Positions 15,923 through 25,179 of a stretch of 64,000 nucleotides of DNA are shown one piece after another. This DNA is from Desulfitobacterium_A nosdiversum (GTDB lineage Bacteria; Bacillota; Desulfitobacteriia; Desulfitobacteriales; Desulfitobacteriaceae): positions 1,054,001 through 1,118,000 of the forward strand of contig NZ_CP172056.1 of assembly GCF_049860565.1 (NCBI RefSeq), given 5' to 3'. Position 1 is the stretch's first letter. Each line of letters starts with the position of its first letter. Position numbers and translations under genes: made by a program. Below the pieces are notes generated by a model. It ran no database searches and had not been told where the DNA came from. It was given only the letters and a program-made list of their open reading frames with translations.

Positions 15923-17058
15923 TATTTTTTCCCCCTTCGCAGTACATTTCTGCCCTTGCCATGTCGAAGATAGCTTACCGCAAAAAGCAAAAGCATCAAT
16001 ACAACTTCCACGAAGAGTGCTACGTAGGGCAAAACTCTTTCAATAACAAAGTTAAGTTCTGTGACGTTGCGAAAACTGAGCCATGAGACAAGAAGAACTC
16101 CCACTCCGATGAACGGGGTTAAAGATTGATACCTTGACACTTTAAAAACCTGGGCAAATCCCAGAACAGTGCTATAGAACAGGATCGTTATAGCGACAAA
16201 CGTACCTCCAACCCAAAATATAACCATTAAAGGTTCAATGCGCTCAAGAAAACCACCCATTTCAATGTATTTAGCCATACGGAAGACGGGAAAAAATTCT
16301 ATACTGTTCATATTTACGCCGAGGACTGCTATGAGCTCAAGCAAGATCAGAATGGCTAGAATTGCTCCTGACGTTATTGCTATTAATTTAGCTTTAAGCG
16401 CTTCTTGGGGAGTATTATGGTAAGCCATAAATATGCCCATGACGATACAAAGTCCAAATACACTTGTTGTTCTTAAACTCTCTTTGAAAACAACAAGAGG
16501 ACTATGCTGAAACATCGGAAGGAGGTTTATAACTTTTATTTCATTTAAATTGAGAGAGAAAACGACGAGCAAGGATAAAATCATAATAGGCCCGATGATT
16601 TCGCTTAAGCGAGCGATGACTTCGAGCCCTGCATTAACCGTGTAGGCACTGACAAGAAGAATGACGAAGCTGAAGACGAAGATGGGCGTTTCGGGCATGA
16701 GTGTTATTCTAAGAAAAAAACTAATATCCATTAGGTAGAGAATAGCCCCCGAAGCAAAAAGCAAAACAAAACTCAGCCCCACTAATTTACCGAACCAGGA
16801 ACCAAGAATGGTTTCGGCGTACTGCATCATGGTTAGGTTCGGGTATCTTCGACCAAGAATTTGAAAAACCACAGCAAGAGCTGCATCAGACGCCCAGGAT
16901 ATAACAATGATTTGCCAGACATCCTGCTGCAGATGAGCAATTTTTTGCTGAGGCATGTTATAGTAGAAAGAACTTGTTACAAGGCAGAATAAGAGAAAAG
17001 TAAATTGTCGAGTGGATATCTTGCCGTTTTCTAACATGGATTCGCCCATTTCTTTCAA
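15922..17058 (-). CDS. spore germination permease, GerB family
   Basis: This is the B subunit of the germinant receptor, an amino acid/polyamine-type transporter fold with about ten transmembrane segments that forms the ligand-sensing or ion-release part. It begins ...MLENGKISTRQFTFLLF, the usual family start. The start is uncertain: candidates are TTG at 17058, ATG at 17049 and ATG at 17037, the last fitting the family best although none has a strong Shine-Dalgarno. It is the first gene of the operon, giving the order B-A-C rather than the A-B-C of many Bacillus receptors. Confidence 0.92.
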   Translation of the reverse strand: MKEMGESMLENGKISTRQFTFLLFCLVTSSFYYNMPQQKIAHLQQDVWQIIVISWASDAALAVVFQILGRRYPNLTMMQYAETILGSWFGKLVGLSFVLLFASGAILYLMDISFFLRITLMPETPIFVFSFVILLVSAYTVNAGLEVIARLSEIIGPIMILSLLVVFSLNLNEIKVINLLPMFQHSPLVVFKESLRTTSVFGLCIVMGIFMAYHNTPQEALKAKLIAITSGAILAILILLELIAVLGVNMNSIEFFPVFRMAKYIEMGGFLERIEPLMVIFWVGGTFVAITILFYSTVLGFAQVFKVSRYQSLTPFIGVGVLLVSWLSFRNVTELNFVIERVLPYVALFVEVVLMLLLFAVSYLRHGKGRNVLRRGKK

Positions 17059-17249
17059 TAAAAGTAATTTAATATTATGATGCTCATAAAGCAGTGATCT
17101 ATACAGGCATGATTGATGAGCAGTCAGGATGAAAATAGATGCTTAAGGCTTAAATCAAATCCATAAGAACGAAATTAAGGGCCGTAAGGTGGATAAATTT
17201 GCGGAACATGATATAATTCTTTTCAAATAACGGTTTCAGGTGATGAAAT

Positions 17250-17807
17250 ATGGAAATTGTAATTGGGGTTACCGGTGCGACTGGAACGATTTATGCTATA
17301 AATTTGCTGAAGGCCTTAAAGGCCGCGGATGAAGTGAATACTCATCTTATTATGAGTGATTGGGCAAAGGAAAATTTAACCATCGAAACGAAATACTCCC
17401 TAGAGGATGTCGAGAACTTAGCAACGGTTATTTATGATAATCAAGATTTAGGAGCAAGGATATCGAGCGGTTCCTTTATTACAGAGGGTATGATCATTAT
17501 TCCTTGCAGTATGAAAACGTTGAGTTCTATTGCTCAGGGGTATGATGAAAATCTCATTGCAAGAACGGCAAGCGTTATGCTCAAAGAGGGCAGAAAGTTA
17601 GTTTTGAGCCCCAGAGAGTCGCCTCTTAGTCCTATCCATTTAGAGAACATGCTTAAGTTGTCTAGAATTGGAGTAAGAATTGTTCCCCCTATGCCGGCAT
17701 TTTACAGCCATCCCCAAGGTATTGAAGATATCGTTAACCATCACGTGATGAAGATCTTAGACCAATTTGGAATTGACTATGATCAAGCCAAGCGGTGGAA
17801 GGGTTGA
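17250..17807 (+). CDS. ubiX: UbiX-like flavin prenyltransferase
   Basis: UbiX enzymes prenylate FMN with dimethylallyl phosphate, making the prenyl-FMN cofactor for UbiD-type decarboxylases. Visible motifs are VTGATGTIYAINLL at the N-terminus, SSGSF near residue 75, IIPCSMKTLSSIA, the RESPLSPIHLENML loop and PPMPAFY close to the C-terminus. At 185 residues it is complete. No ubiD partner is next to it, so the decarboxylase served must be elsewhere. It is divergent from gerB, with 190 bp between the two starts; a TATAAT-like box lies near 17211. Confidence 0.9.
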   Translation: MEIVIGVTGATGTIYAINLLKALKAADEVNTHLIMSDWAKENLTIETKYSLEDVENLATVIYDNQDLGARISSGSFITEGMIIIPCSMKTLSSIAQGYDENLIARTASVMLKEGRKLVLSPRESPLSPIHLENMLKLSRIGVRIVPPMPAFYSHPQGIEDIVNHHVMKILDQFGIDYDQAKRWKG

Positions 17808-17891
17808 AGGCTAAATTAAATAAAAGCTATAAGCCTAATTGAAGTAAGTTAAGATGCAACTGATAAAGCAATAAGAGAAAAGGGGATATTT

Positions 17892-19196
17892 ATGGAGGAA
17901 ACGTATCAAGAATTTGAACCCGGCTTTACAAAGGAAGAAGCTTTAGCTGAGGCTGCACGCTGTCTTCAATGCAAAAAGCCAGGCTGTCGTAAAGGCTGTC
18001 CTGTTTATAATGCTATTCCTCAATTTATTAAAGCTCTTCGCGAGGAAAATTATGCGACGGGTCTTGATGCCATATATCGTCACAGCTATTTGCCGGCGGT
18101 TTGCGGGCGAGTTTGCCCCCAAGAAATGCAATGCGAAGCAGGCTGTGTTTTAGGACGCAAGGGTAAAGCAATTCGTATTGGGAAACTTGAACAATATATT
18201 GCTGAACAAGGAAAAGATATTGAGTTTGCAAAGGTTGTTTCAACCATGGGATCTGTTGCAGTTATTGGTTCTGGCCCTGCAGGCTTGGCGGCCGCAGTTC
18301 AGCTGGCGCAGTTGGGGTATTCGGTCACTGTTTTCGAAGGGGAATCTGAACCGGGCGGTGTACTTCTTTATGGGATACCGGAGTATCGCCTGCCTAAAGA
18401 AGTGGTCAGACGTGAGATCGAAAAAATTAAAAATTCAGGTGTGGAGTTTAGACTGAATACCTTGATCGGGGTCGATTTGCTTTTAGACGATCTTTTTAAG
18501 GAAGGATATCAAGCGGTATTTATAGGGACAGGAGCAGGGCTTCCGCGCAAACTGAACATTCCGGGTGAAGATTTAACAGGGGTTATGTCAGCAATCTTCG
18601 TTTTGCAGACGATCAATCTTTATAATTTAGGACAGTTGCCAGATAATGAATTGCCTACGAAAAAGGGTGAAAAAGTCGTTGTTATTGGAGCCGGTAATGT
18701 GGCGATGGATGCAGCTCGAACCTCGAGCCGTTTGGGAGCAGAGGTTACTGTTCTTGCCCGCCGGGGCGCTGATCAAATGACAGCTCGAGGTAGGGAGCGG
18801 GATGAGGCTATAGCAGAAGGAGTTATGATTCGCCCCTGTATCGCACCGCTGGAGATTCTCGGTGTGGATCAGGTTACCGGGGTTAAATGTGCACCGACAG
18901 AGGTGATGGATGACGGGCACCTGAGAATCAAAGAAGAGGAAAGTTTTGTTCTTTCTGCAGATAAAGTATATATTGCCATTGGTCAGCGCCCGTTTGCACG
19001 GATTGTCTCGACCTCGGAAGGTTTTAAAGTAGATAAAGACGGATTATTGCTGAGTGATGAACATGGTATGACAACCCGGGAAGGCGTTTTTGCGGCGGGG
19101 GATGTCGTTCACGGCCCCGCAACAGTGGTTAAGGCTATGGGGGAAGGACGAAGGATCGCGATCGAAATGCATGCTTATTTATTAAGAAATAGATGA
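17892..19196 (+). CDS. NAD(P)-dependent FAD/Fe-S oxidoreductase, glutamate synthase small-subunit (GltD) type
   Basis: This protein has the GltD/NfnB fold: an N-terminal double 4Fe-4S domain (CLQCKKPGCRKGCP, then CGRVCPQEMQCEAGC), an FAD Rossmann motif VIGSGPAGLAAA at about residue 120, and an NAD(P) motif VIGAGNVAMDAARTS at about residue 265. At 434 residues it is slightly shorter than typical. Such proteins pass NADPH electrons to a partner, either the GltB large subunit or an NfnA/SudB-type subunit. Neither partner is adjacent, so I give only the general function. It ends at a clear terminator and lies 84 bp after the ubiX-like gene, perhaps in one transcript. Confidence 0.87.
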   Translation: MEETYQEFEPGFTKEEALAEAARCLQCKKPGCRKGCPVYNAIPQFIKALREENYATGLDAIYRHSYLPAVCGRVCPQEMQCEAGCVLGRKGKAIRIGKLEQYIAEQGKDIEFAKVVSTMGSVAVIGSGPAGLAAAVQLAQLGYSVTVFEGESEPGGVLLYGIPEYRLPKEVVRREIEKIKNSGVEFRLNTLIGVDLLLDDLFKEGYQAVFIGTGAGLPRKLNIPGEDLTGVMSAIFVLQTINLYNLGQLPDNELPTKKGEKVVVIGAGNVAMDAARTSSRLGAEVTVLARRGADQMTARGRERDEAIAEGVMIRPCIAPLEILGVDQVTGVKCAPTEVMDDGHLRIKEEESFVLSADKVYIAIGQRPFARIVSTSEGFKVDKDGLLLSDEHGMTTREGVFAAGDVVHGPATVVKAMGEGRRIAIEMHAYLLRNR

Positions 19197-19205
19197 TATA
19201 TGGTT

Positions 19206-19237
19206 GCTTTAGAATTATTCTAGAGCGATTTTTTTAT
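19206..19237 (+). terminator. intrinsic terminator after the GltD-like gene
   Basis: GCTTTAGAAT (19206-19215) pairs with ATTCTAGAGC (19217-19226; one G-U) across a very small loop, followed by GATTTTTTT. The rest of the gap to 19389 holds nothing I recognise. Confidence 0.6.
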
Positions 19238-19389
19238 AAGGTTATAGGAAAACCTATTCGATGAATAAAAGTAAAAGAAATCGTGACCAAGGACTCATTG
19301 ATTACTAATATTAGAAAAGTTATACTTTATCTAAGTGAGCTTAGATATTTCTTTTATAAAAATTCATGTAAAAATTTAAAAAAGATCTA

Positions 19390-19417
19390 TTGACATTTAG
19401 AATAATTATAATATAAT
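19390..19417 (+). promoter_or_regulatory. promoter of rubrerythrin gene overlapped by a PerR-like box
   Basis: TTGACA (19390-19395) and TATAAT (19412-19417), spaced by 16 nt, form a strong promoter. The spacer holds TTAGAATAATTATAA (19397-19411), which matches the PerR/Fur-type consensus TTATAATNATTATAA at all but one position. Binding there would block RNA polymerase, so peroxide-inducible expression of the downstream rubrerythrin is predicted. Confidence 0.7.
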
Positions 19418-19493
19418 AAGTGATGTAAACAAGGTTTACGTTAAAAAACAAATCAAACATATAATCTTATTTAAAAAGGAGAGGTAATTAAAA

Positions 19494-20039
19494 ATGAAAA
19501 AATTTGTTTGTGCAGTCTGTGGTTACATCTATGAAGGAAATGAGGCTCCTCAAGAATGCCCCGTATGTCATGCATCAAAAGATAAGTTCACAGAACAAAC
19601 TGAAGGAGCTCGCGTATGGGCTGATGAGCATAAAATTGGAGTTGCTCAAGGCGTTGACCCTGAAGTTATTGAAGGCTTAAAAGCTAACTTCAATGGCGAA
19701 TGCACCGAAGTTGGAATGTACCTGGCAATGAGCCGTCAAGCGGATCGCGAAGGTTTCCCGGAAGTTGCTGAAGCTTACAAACGTATTGCTTTTGAAGAAG
19801 CTGAACATGCTTCTAAATTTGCTGAACTTTTGGGTGAAGTTGTCTTCCCGGATACTAAAAAGAACCTTCAATTAAGAGTAGATGCTGAATTTGGCGCTAC
19901 CCAAGGTAAAAAAGATCTTGCTACTTTGGCTAAGAAACTCAATCTGGATGCAATCCATGATACGGTTCATGAAATGTGCAAAGATGAAGCTCGCCACGGT
20001 AAAGCTTTCCAAGGATTACTCAACCGTTATTTCAAATAA
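19494..20039 (+). CDS. reverse rubrerythrin (N-terminal rubredoxin, C-terminal ferritin-like diiron domain)
   Basis: This is a peroxide-scavenging protein of anaerobes that reduces hydrogen peroxide with electrons from NADH via rubredoxin-type donors. The rubredoxin domain comes first (CAVCGYIY and CPVC, residues 5-30), followed by a ferritin-like diiron domain from about residue 45 (EVGMYLAMSRQADREGF, EEAEHASKFAELLGE, then CKDEARHGKAFQG). Classical rubrerythrin has the opposite order, so this is the reverse type described in clostridia, where it is PerR-controlled. The 181-residue length fits. AAAGGAGAGG precedes the ATG. A terminator and a group II intron follow. Confidence 0.93.
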   Translation: MKKFVCAVCGYIYEGNEAPQECPVCHASKDKFTEQTEGARVWADEHKIGVAQGVDPEVIEGLKANFNGECTEVGMYLAMSRQADREGFPEVAEAYKRIAFEEAEHASKFAELLGEVVFPDTKKNLQLRVDAEFGATQGKKDLATLAKKLNLDAIHDTVHEMCKDEARHGKAFQGLLNRYFK

Positions 20040-20078
20040 GAACTGCCTCTGCTCCTCTAACTTTATATTGAGCCCGAA

Positions 20079-20107
20079 ACGCCGAAGAAATTTCGGCGTT
20101 TTCTTTT
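20079..20107 (+). terminator. rubrerythrin terminator, target site of the group II intron
   Basis: ACGCCGAA/TTCGGCGT forms a stem at 20079-20099 followed by TTTTCTTTT ending at 20107. The intron begins at the next base. Confidence 0.85.
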
Positions 20108-22028
20108 GTGCGCCCGGCATGGGCGCAGTCTAACGGGTGAAAGTCCCGAGTGCGGGTTGATAGTGCCAAGCACATAGCCAAGAGCAAGAGCGTCCATCGT
20201 GAGGTGGAGTTTGAAGGAAGCTGGAGGCAAACTTCTGGTCTGACGAACAGAAATCACATTAGGCATATGTAGGCTGGGTGAGGTTGCAAAGCAAACTAAA
20301 GCCCAAAACTATCCGGAAGCCTACGGTGTAAATGTGGCAGATAAATGGAAGGAAAGACTGCGTTCTTACCCGGGGAGGTCTCACGGACGTACGGAAACAA
20401 AACGTATGAAGTACGGTTGAAACAAGATTTGTCGTGAGAAGTCAGCAGAAGCCATACTACCACTGGCAGTCGACGGCCAGTGGGAAGGGCTGAACCACAG
20501 GAGGTGAAAGTAAATGAATGTTACCAAATCAGAAGTTAAGTGTAGCCAACTTCCGGCAGACAAAAGTCCAAAGGAAGGCTCACCGCAAAAGAATAGTGCG
20601 GAACACAAAGGATATGCGGAAGCGCACAATTCTGAAAGGATAGCTGAAAACAACATCACCAACGCAGACCTGTCGAAGGAGGGACTGCATGAGCAAATCT
20701 TGGATAGAGACAACATGAACAGCGCCTACAAGAGAGTAAAATCCAATAAAGGGGCTCACGGAATCGATGGGATGGAAGTAGATGAACTTCTGCAATATCT
20801 CAAAGAAAACGGAAGTCAACTCAGGCAGTCAATCCTGGACGGTAAATACCGTCCTAATCCTGTCCGCAGGGTAGAAATACCCAAAGAAGACGGGAAGAAG
20901 AAAAGGAATCTAGGGATTCCTACAGTAGTAGATAGAGTTGTGCAACAAGCCATATCCCAAGTACTTACGGCGATATATGAAAGACAGTTTTCGGACAACA
21001 GCTATGGATTTCGGCCTGGACGAAGTGCTCATCAGGCAATCAGGAAATGTCAAGAAAACGTAGACGAAGGATATAAATACGTTGTCGACATGGATTTGGA
21101 GAAATACTTTGACACGGTAAACCAAAGTAAACTAGTCGAAGTGCTATCCAGAACCATAAGAGATGGACGTGTCATATCCCTCATCCATAAATACCTGAGA
21201 GCGGGAGTAATCGTTAGGTATAAATTCGAAGAAACCGAGATCGGCGTACCTCAAGGAGGCCCTTTAAGTCCAATTCTTAGCAACATCATGCTTACTGAGC
21301 TGGACAAGGAACTTGAGAAAAGGGGGCACCGGTTCGTCCGCTATGCGGACGACCTGCTAATCTTCTGCAGAAGCAGGAAAAGCGCAGAACGCACACTCAG
21401 AAACATACTCCCTTTCATTGAGAATAAATTATTCCTAAAAGTGAACAGGGAGAAAACAGTGGTCGACTACGTAGGGAAGGTAAAATTTCTTGGATTCTCA
21501 TTTTACCGCTACAAAGGAAAAACGAGAATTAGAATTCATCCAAAATCAGTTGTTAAAATGAGAAGAAAAGTAAAAGAGCTTACTTCCAGAAGCAACGGAA
21601 TGGGCAATGAGACAAGAGCAACAAAGCTAAGACGCTACATTATGGGGTGGATAAACTACTTCAAGATAGCGGATATAAAGAAATTGCTATCTGATACAGA
21701 TGAATGGATGAGAAGAAGGATTCGCATGATTTACTGGAAACAATGGAAACGATTAAGAACGAGATTTAAGATGCTTAAATCGCTCGGAGTCCATAAACAG
21801 AAAGCATGGGAATACGCAAATACAAGAAAAGGCTACTGGAGAATATCCAATAGCCCAATCCTATCCAAATCCCTTAATAATGAAACGATTAAAGGATTTG
21901 GGTTCCTATTCTTTTCTGAATACTATCGACAAGTAACCGCGTAAACTGAGGAACCGCCGTATACCGAACGGTACGTACGGTGGTGTGGAAGGTCGACCAC
22001 TCAAATAATGGGTGGTCTCCTATCCGAT
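20108..22028 (+). mobile_element. group II intron (probably bacterial class C) with encoded reverse transcriptase
   Basis: The 5' end GTGCGCCCGGCATGGGCG (20108-20125) is a typical group II start, and about 400 nt of structured ribozyme domains precede the encoded protein. Downstream of the protein, domain V lies at about 21950-21986 (GAACCGCC ... GTACGTACGG) and domain VI forms the GACCACTC/GGGTGGTC hairpin near 21994-22019. The 3' boundary near 22028 (CCGAT) is estimated. Insertion directly after the T tract of an intrinsic terminator is the hallmark site choice of class C introns. All domains look complete, so the element may be active. It carries its own Shine-Dalgarno for the encoded protein. 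Confidence 0.88.
20514..21944 (+). CDS. ltrA: group II intron-encoded reverse transcriptase/maturase
   Basis: This 476-residue intron-encoded protein binds the intron RNA, assists splicing and copies it by target-primed reverse transcription. RT blocks are visible in order: LGIPTVVDRVVQQAISQVL, YGFRPGRSAHQAI, VVDMDLEKYFDTVN, GVPQGGPLSPILSNIML and the catalytic YADD at residues 277-280. The maturase/thumb region follows, ending in TRKGYWRISNSPIL near the C-terminus. No HNH endonuclease domain is present, which agrees with class C. An N-terminal extension of about 60 polar residues precedes the RT domain. AGGAGGTG lies 8 nt before the ATG. Confidence 0.95.
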   Translation: MNVTKSEVKCSQLPADKSPKEGSPQKNSAEHKGYAEAHNSERIAENNITNADLSKEGLHEQILDRDNMNSAYKRVKSNKGAHGIDGMEVDELLQYLKENGSQLRQSILDGKYRPNPVRRVEIPKEDGKKKRNLGIPTVVDRVVQQAISQVLTAIYERQFSDNSYGFRPGRSAHQAIRKCQENVDEGYKYVVDMDLEKYFDTVNQSKLVEVLSRTIRDGRVISLIHKYLRAGVIVRYKFEETEIGVPQGGPLSPILSNIMLTELDKELEKRGHRFVRYADDLLIFCRSRKSAERTLRNILPFIENKLFLKVNREKTVVDYVGKVKFLGFSFYRYKGKTRIRIHPKSVVKMRRKVKELTSRSNGMGNETRATKLRRYIMGWINYFKIADIKKLLSDTDEWMRRRIRMIYWKQWKRLRTRFKMLKSLGVHKQKAWEYANTRKGYWRISNSPILSKSLNNETIKGFGFLFFSEYYRQVTA

Positions 22029-22137
22029 TGACATGTATACACTAAACATCGGTTCTAGAAGTTGCAAAATGATGAACAAAAAAATATAATTTCCATAGAA
22101 ATAGGTTGCTTTTGGAAAGAAAGGGGTTACATAAACA

Positions 22138-23367
22138 ATGGCCTTTGTAAACGAAAACTATCTAAAACTGCCCGGGAGTTACTTATTCTCCGAGATTGCG
22201 CGGAGGGTTAATAAGTTTAAACAAGAAAACCCGAGTGCGGATATTATCCGTTTGGGAATTGGGGATGTAACTCGGCCTCTGCCCGCAGCGGTTATTGAAG
22301 CCATGAAAAAAGCGGTCGAAGAAATGGGACATGCAGAAACATTTAGAGGATATGGCCCGGAACAAGGGTATGAGTTCTTAAGTCAAGCAATTATTGATCA
22401 TGATTTTACTCCGCGAGGCGTAAATTTATCAACGGATGAAGTATTTATCAGCGATGGAGCGAAGAGTGATACTGCGAATTTTCAAGAGTTGTTCGGAGTA
22501 AATAATACAATAGCGGTCAGTGATCCAGTCTATCCGGTGTACGTTGATACCAACGTAATGGCTGGACGTACGGGTTTTCCCAATGAAAAGGGACAATTTG
22601 AAAAACTCGTTTATTTGCCTTGTACTGAAGAAAATGGAATGAAACCGGCACTTCCTCAGAGTCGTGTGGATATGATCTATCTGTGTTTCCCGAACAATCC
22701 AACCGGAATGACGCTTTCCCATGAGGAATTGAAACAATGGGTGGATTATGCCCGAGAAAATAAATCGATTATATTATTTGATGCGGCTTACGAATCGTTT
22801 ATCCGTGAAGAAAATGTTCCCCACAGTATTTTTGAGATTGAAGGTGCGCGTGAGGTTGCCGTTGAATTCAGAAGTTTCTCGAAAACCGCTGGATTTACAG
22901 GGACACGCTGCGGTTATACGATTGTTCCGAAAGAGGTCATGGTTTATGACACCAAAGGGGAAGCACATAGCCTGAACACATTATGGTTAAGACGGCAGAC
23001 AACCAAGTTTAATGGAGTATCTTACCCGGTACAGGCTGCTGCTGCTGCGGTGTTTACTGAAGCAGGGCAGAAGCAGGTTAAGGAAACGATTGATTATTAT
23101 ATGGAAAATGCGCGGATTATCAGAGACGGTCTTCAAAAAGCAGGTTATAAAGTATTCGGGGGAATCAATGCACCGTATATTTGGATGAAAACACCGGATA
23201 ATATGGAATCCTGGGAGTTTTTCGATAAGCTGATAAGAGAAGCAAATGTCGTAGGTACACCTGGAGCAGGATTTGGGGCAAATGGTGAAGGATATTTCCG
23301 TTTAACAGCTTTTGGTACTCGGGAGAATACAGAAAGAGCTATTGAAAGAATTATATCTAAAATGTAA
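22138..23367 (+). CDS. dapL: LL-diaminopimelate aminotransferase DapL
   Basis: This PLP enzyme converts tetrahydrodipicolinate directly to LL-diaminopimelate with glutamate as amino donor, bypassing the succinylase/acetylase steps of lysine and peptidoglycan synthesis. The family start MAFVNENYLKLPGSYLFSEI is clear, with IRLGIGDVTRPLP following, and the PLP lysine is in RSFSKTAGFTGTRCG. At 409 residues it is full length. AAAGGGG precedes the ATG. It stands alone, with the intron upstream and a strong terminator downstream. The DapL route is typical of anaerobes such as Desulfitobacterium and its relatives. Confidence 0.96.
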   Translation: MAFVNENYLKLPGSYLFSEIARRVNKFKQENPSADIIRLGIGDVTRPLPAAVIEAMKKAVEEMGHAETFRGYGPEQGYEFLSQAIIDHDFTPRGVNLSTDEVFISDGAKSDTANFQELFGVNNTIAVSDPVYPVYVDTNVMAGRTGFPNEKGQFEKLVYLPCTEENGMKPALPQSRVDMIYLCFPNNPTGMTLSHEELKQWVDYARENKSIILFDAAYESFIREENVPHSIFEIEGAREVAVEFRSFSKTAGFTGTRCGYTIVPKEVMVYDTKGEAHSLNTLWLRRQTTKFNGVSYPVQAAAAAVFTEAGQKQVKETIDYYMENARIIRDGLQKAGYKVFGGINAPYIWMKTPDNMESWEFFDKLIREANVVGTPGAGFGANGEGYFRLTAFGTRENTERAIERIISKM

Positions 23368-23382
23368 AAAAAGTTAATGAGA

Positions 23383-23426
23383 GAGGCCCTGCGTTTACTG
23401 TTGAGTAAATGCAGGGCCTCTTTTTA
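23383..23426 (+). terminator. intrinsic terminator after dapL
   Basis: GAGGCCCTGCGTTTAC (23383-23398) pairs with GTAAATGCAGGGCCTC (23405-23420; one G-U) and is followed by TTTTT. Confidence 0.9.
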
Positions 23427-23530
23427 GTTTTATACAATGGATTCACCGATTCTGACACTCTTCAATACACTATATCAACATAGAGAATTTACAACATAGA
23501 GGAATTAAGCCATAGAAGGGGGGATTGCAT

Positions 23531-24298
23531 ATGCATGAGGTTGTCGAGATACATAATATCGGAATGAAGTATCAATCTCTTGATGGGGAAATAAATGCTT
23601 TAGAAAATATTGATTTTTCCGTTCGTGACGGTGAATTTTTGAGTATTGTCGGTCCCAGCGGCTGTGGAAAATCCACGCTCTTATCCATAATCTCAGGGCT
23701 CTTGCCTGCTACTGCGGGGCGGGTTTTGCTCAAGGGTAAAAGGATCACCGGAACATCACGGAAAATCGGATATATGCTCCAAAAGGACCATCTTTTTGAG
23801 TGGAGGACGATATATCAAAATATCTTATTAGGATTGGAAATTCAAAAGAACGTATCTAAGAATGCTAAAGAACGTGCTCTGGAACTGCTCAAAACTTATG
23901 GACTTTATGAATTCCGTAATGCATTTCCTAACCAGCTTTCAGGGGGAATGCGGCAAAGAGCAGCTCTCATCCGGACCTTAGTGACTGATCCGGAGATTCT
24001 CCTATTAGATGAAGCGTTTTCAGCGCTGGATTATCAGACCCGACTTGCAGTAAGTGAGGATATTTATACCATCATTAAAAAGGAGAATAAAGCTGCAATA
24101 CTTGTAACCCATGACATTGCGGAAAGCATCAGTATGGCTGATCGTGTTGTCGTTTTATCGAAACGTCCGGGAACGGTAAAAAACATCTATGATATTCAAT
24201 TGAGTTGTAAAAGCCGTACACCTTTAACCTCGAGAGAGGCACCGGAATTCAGACATTATTTCCAAAAGATCTGGGAGGAGCTGGATGTCCATGTCTAA
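23531..24298 (+). CDS. ABC transporter ATP-binding protein, nitrate/sulfonate/taurine type
   Basis: This ATPase energises import with the membrane subunit encoded next to it. Walker A is GPSGCGKST, the signature is LSGGMRQRAALIRTL, Walker B is ILLLDEAFSALD and the switch histidine is in LVTHDIAES. The ATG at 23531 follows AAGGGGGG by about 8 nt. It overlaps the permease gene by 14 bp, showing translational coupling. The set belongs to the SsuB/TauB group; the transported substrate is not visible. A terminator upstream separates it from dapL. Confidence 0.92.
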   Translation: MHEVVEIHNIGMKYQSLDGEINALENIDFSVRDGEFLSIVGPSGCGKSTLLSIISGLLPATAGRVLLKGKRITGTSRKIGYMLQKDHLFEWRTIYQNILLGLEIQKNVSKNAKERALELLKTYGLYEFRNAFPNQLSGGMRQRAALIRTLVTDPEILLLDEAFSALDYQTRLAVSEDIYTIIKKENKAAILVTHDIAESISMADRVVVLSKRPGTVKNIYDIQLSCKSRTPLTSREAPEFRHYFQKIWEELDVHV

Positions 24299-25112
24299 TG
24301 AGAGTTCAGAAGGGATAACAACATCTCAGGAGCATCAAGAATTCTTGCGGCTCGTGCGCAGGGAAAAAGTTCAAGTGCGTCTGACACAGTTTATTATTCT
24401 TTTTATAGCCCTTGCTCTTTGGGAGATTCTGGCTAATGCCAGGATTATCGATCCTTTTATTACGAGCCAGCCTTCTCGAGTACTTAAAACAATTTTGCAG
24501 CTATACAGAGAGGGTGTGCTGTTTCAACATATCGGAGTAACGTGTTTAGAGACGATTATTGGGTTTGTTCTCGGTACTTTTTTAGGAACGGCTATCGCCA
24601 TTATTCTTTGGTGGTCAGAATTCTTATCCAAGGTTTCCGAGCCTTATCTTGTGGTTTTAAACAGCTTGCCTAAAATCGCCCTTGGACCTGTTTTTATCGT
24701 TTGGATTGGAGCAGGTCCGGTTGCTATTATCGTGATGACTTTGGCGATTTCACTGATCGTTACGATTATGGAAGTCCTTAATGGCTTTTTGGCGATTGAT
24801 CAAGAAAAAATTAAGCTGGTTCATACGTTCGGCGGATCAAAATATCAGGTATTAACCAAGGTTCTCCTTCCCGCTTCCCTGCCTACGCTTATCAATGCCT
24901 TAAAAATCAATGTCGGGTTGTCTTGGGTTGGGGTTATTGTAGGGGAGTTTTTGGTATCAAAGTCAGGTCTCGGGTATCTTATCGTTTACGGCGGGCAGGT
25001 CTTTAAACTTGATCTCGTTATGACCAGTGTGATAATTCTCGGAGTGGCGGCTGCGCTCATGTACCAAGCCATTGTTTATCTCGAGAAATGGCTGGTTAAG
25101 CATAAAGCTTAA
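24285..25112 (+). CDS. ABC transporter permease, nitrate/sulfonate/taurine type
   Basis: This 275-residue inner-membrane subunit has about six transmembrane helices after a polar 30-residue N-terminus. The cytoplasmic EAA-type loop that docks on the ATPase is at about residues 180-200 (EKIKLVHTFGGSKYQVLTKVLLPASLPTLINALK, spread over that region). GGAGGAG precedes two in-frame ATGs (24285 and 24291), and either could be the start. It lies between the ATPase and the substrate-binding lipoprotein genes. Confidence 0.9.
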   Translation: MSMSNESSEGITTSQEHQEFLRLVRREKVQVRLTQFIILFIALALWEILANARIIDPFITSQPSRVLKTILQLYREGVLFQHIGVTCLETIIGFVLGTFLGTAIAIILWWSEFLSKVSEPYLVVLNSLPKIALGPVFIVWIGAGPVAIIVMTLAISLIVTIMEVLNGFLAIDQEKIKLVHTFGGSKYQVLTKVLLPASLPTLINALKINVGLSWVGVIVGEFLVSKSGLGYLIVYGGQVFKLDLVMTSVIILGVAAALMYQAIVYLEKWLVKHKA

Positions 25113-25179
25113 GGTATTACATTTTAAGCGTTGGGTCATGGTACCCATCACATATTAACTTGACAAAGGGAGGATTTCT

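Noticed and set aside
23428..23530. Possible riboswitch before the nitrate/sulfonate-type ABC operon
   Set aside because: Too short and no conserved aptamer core (TPP, SAM or cobalamin) could be found.
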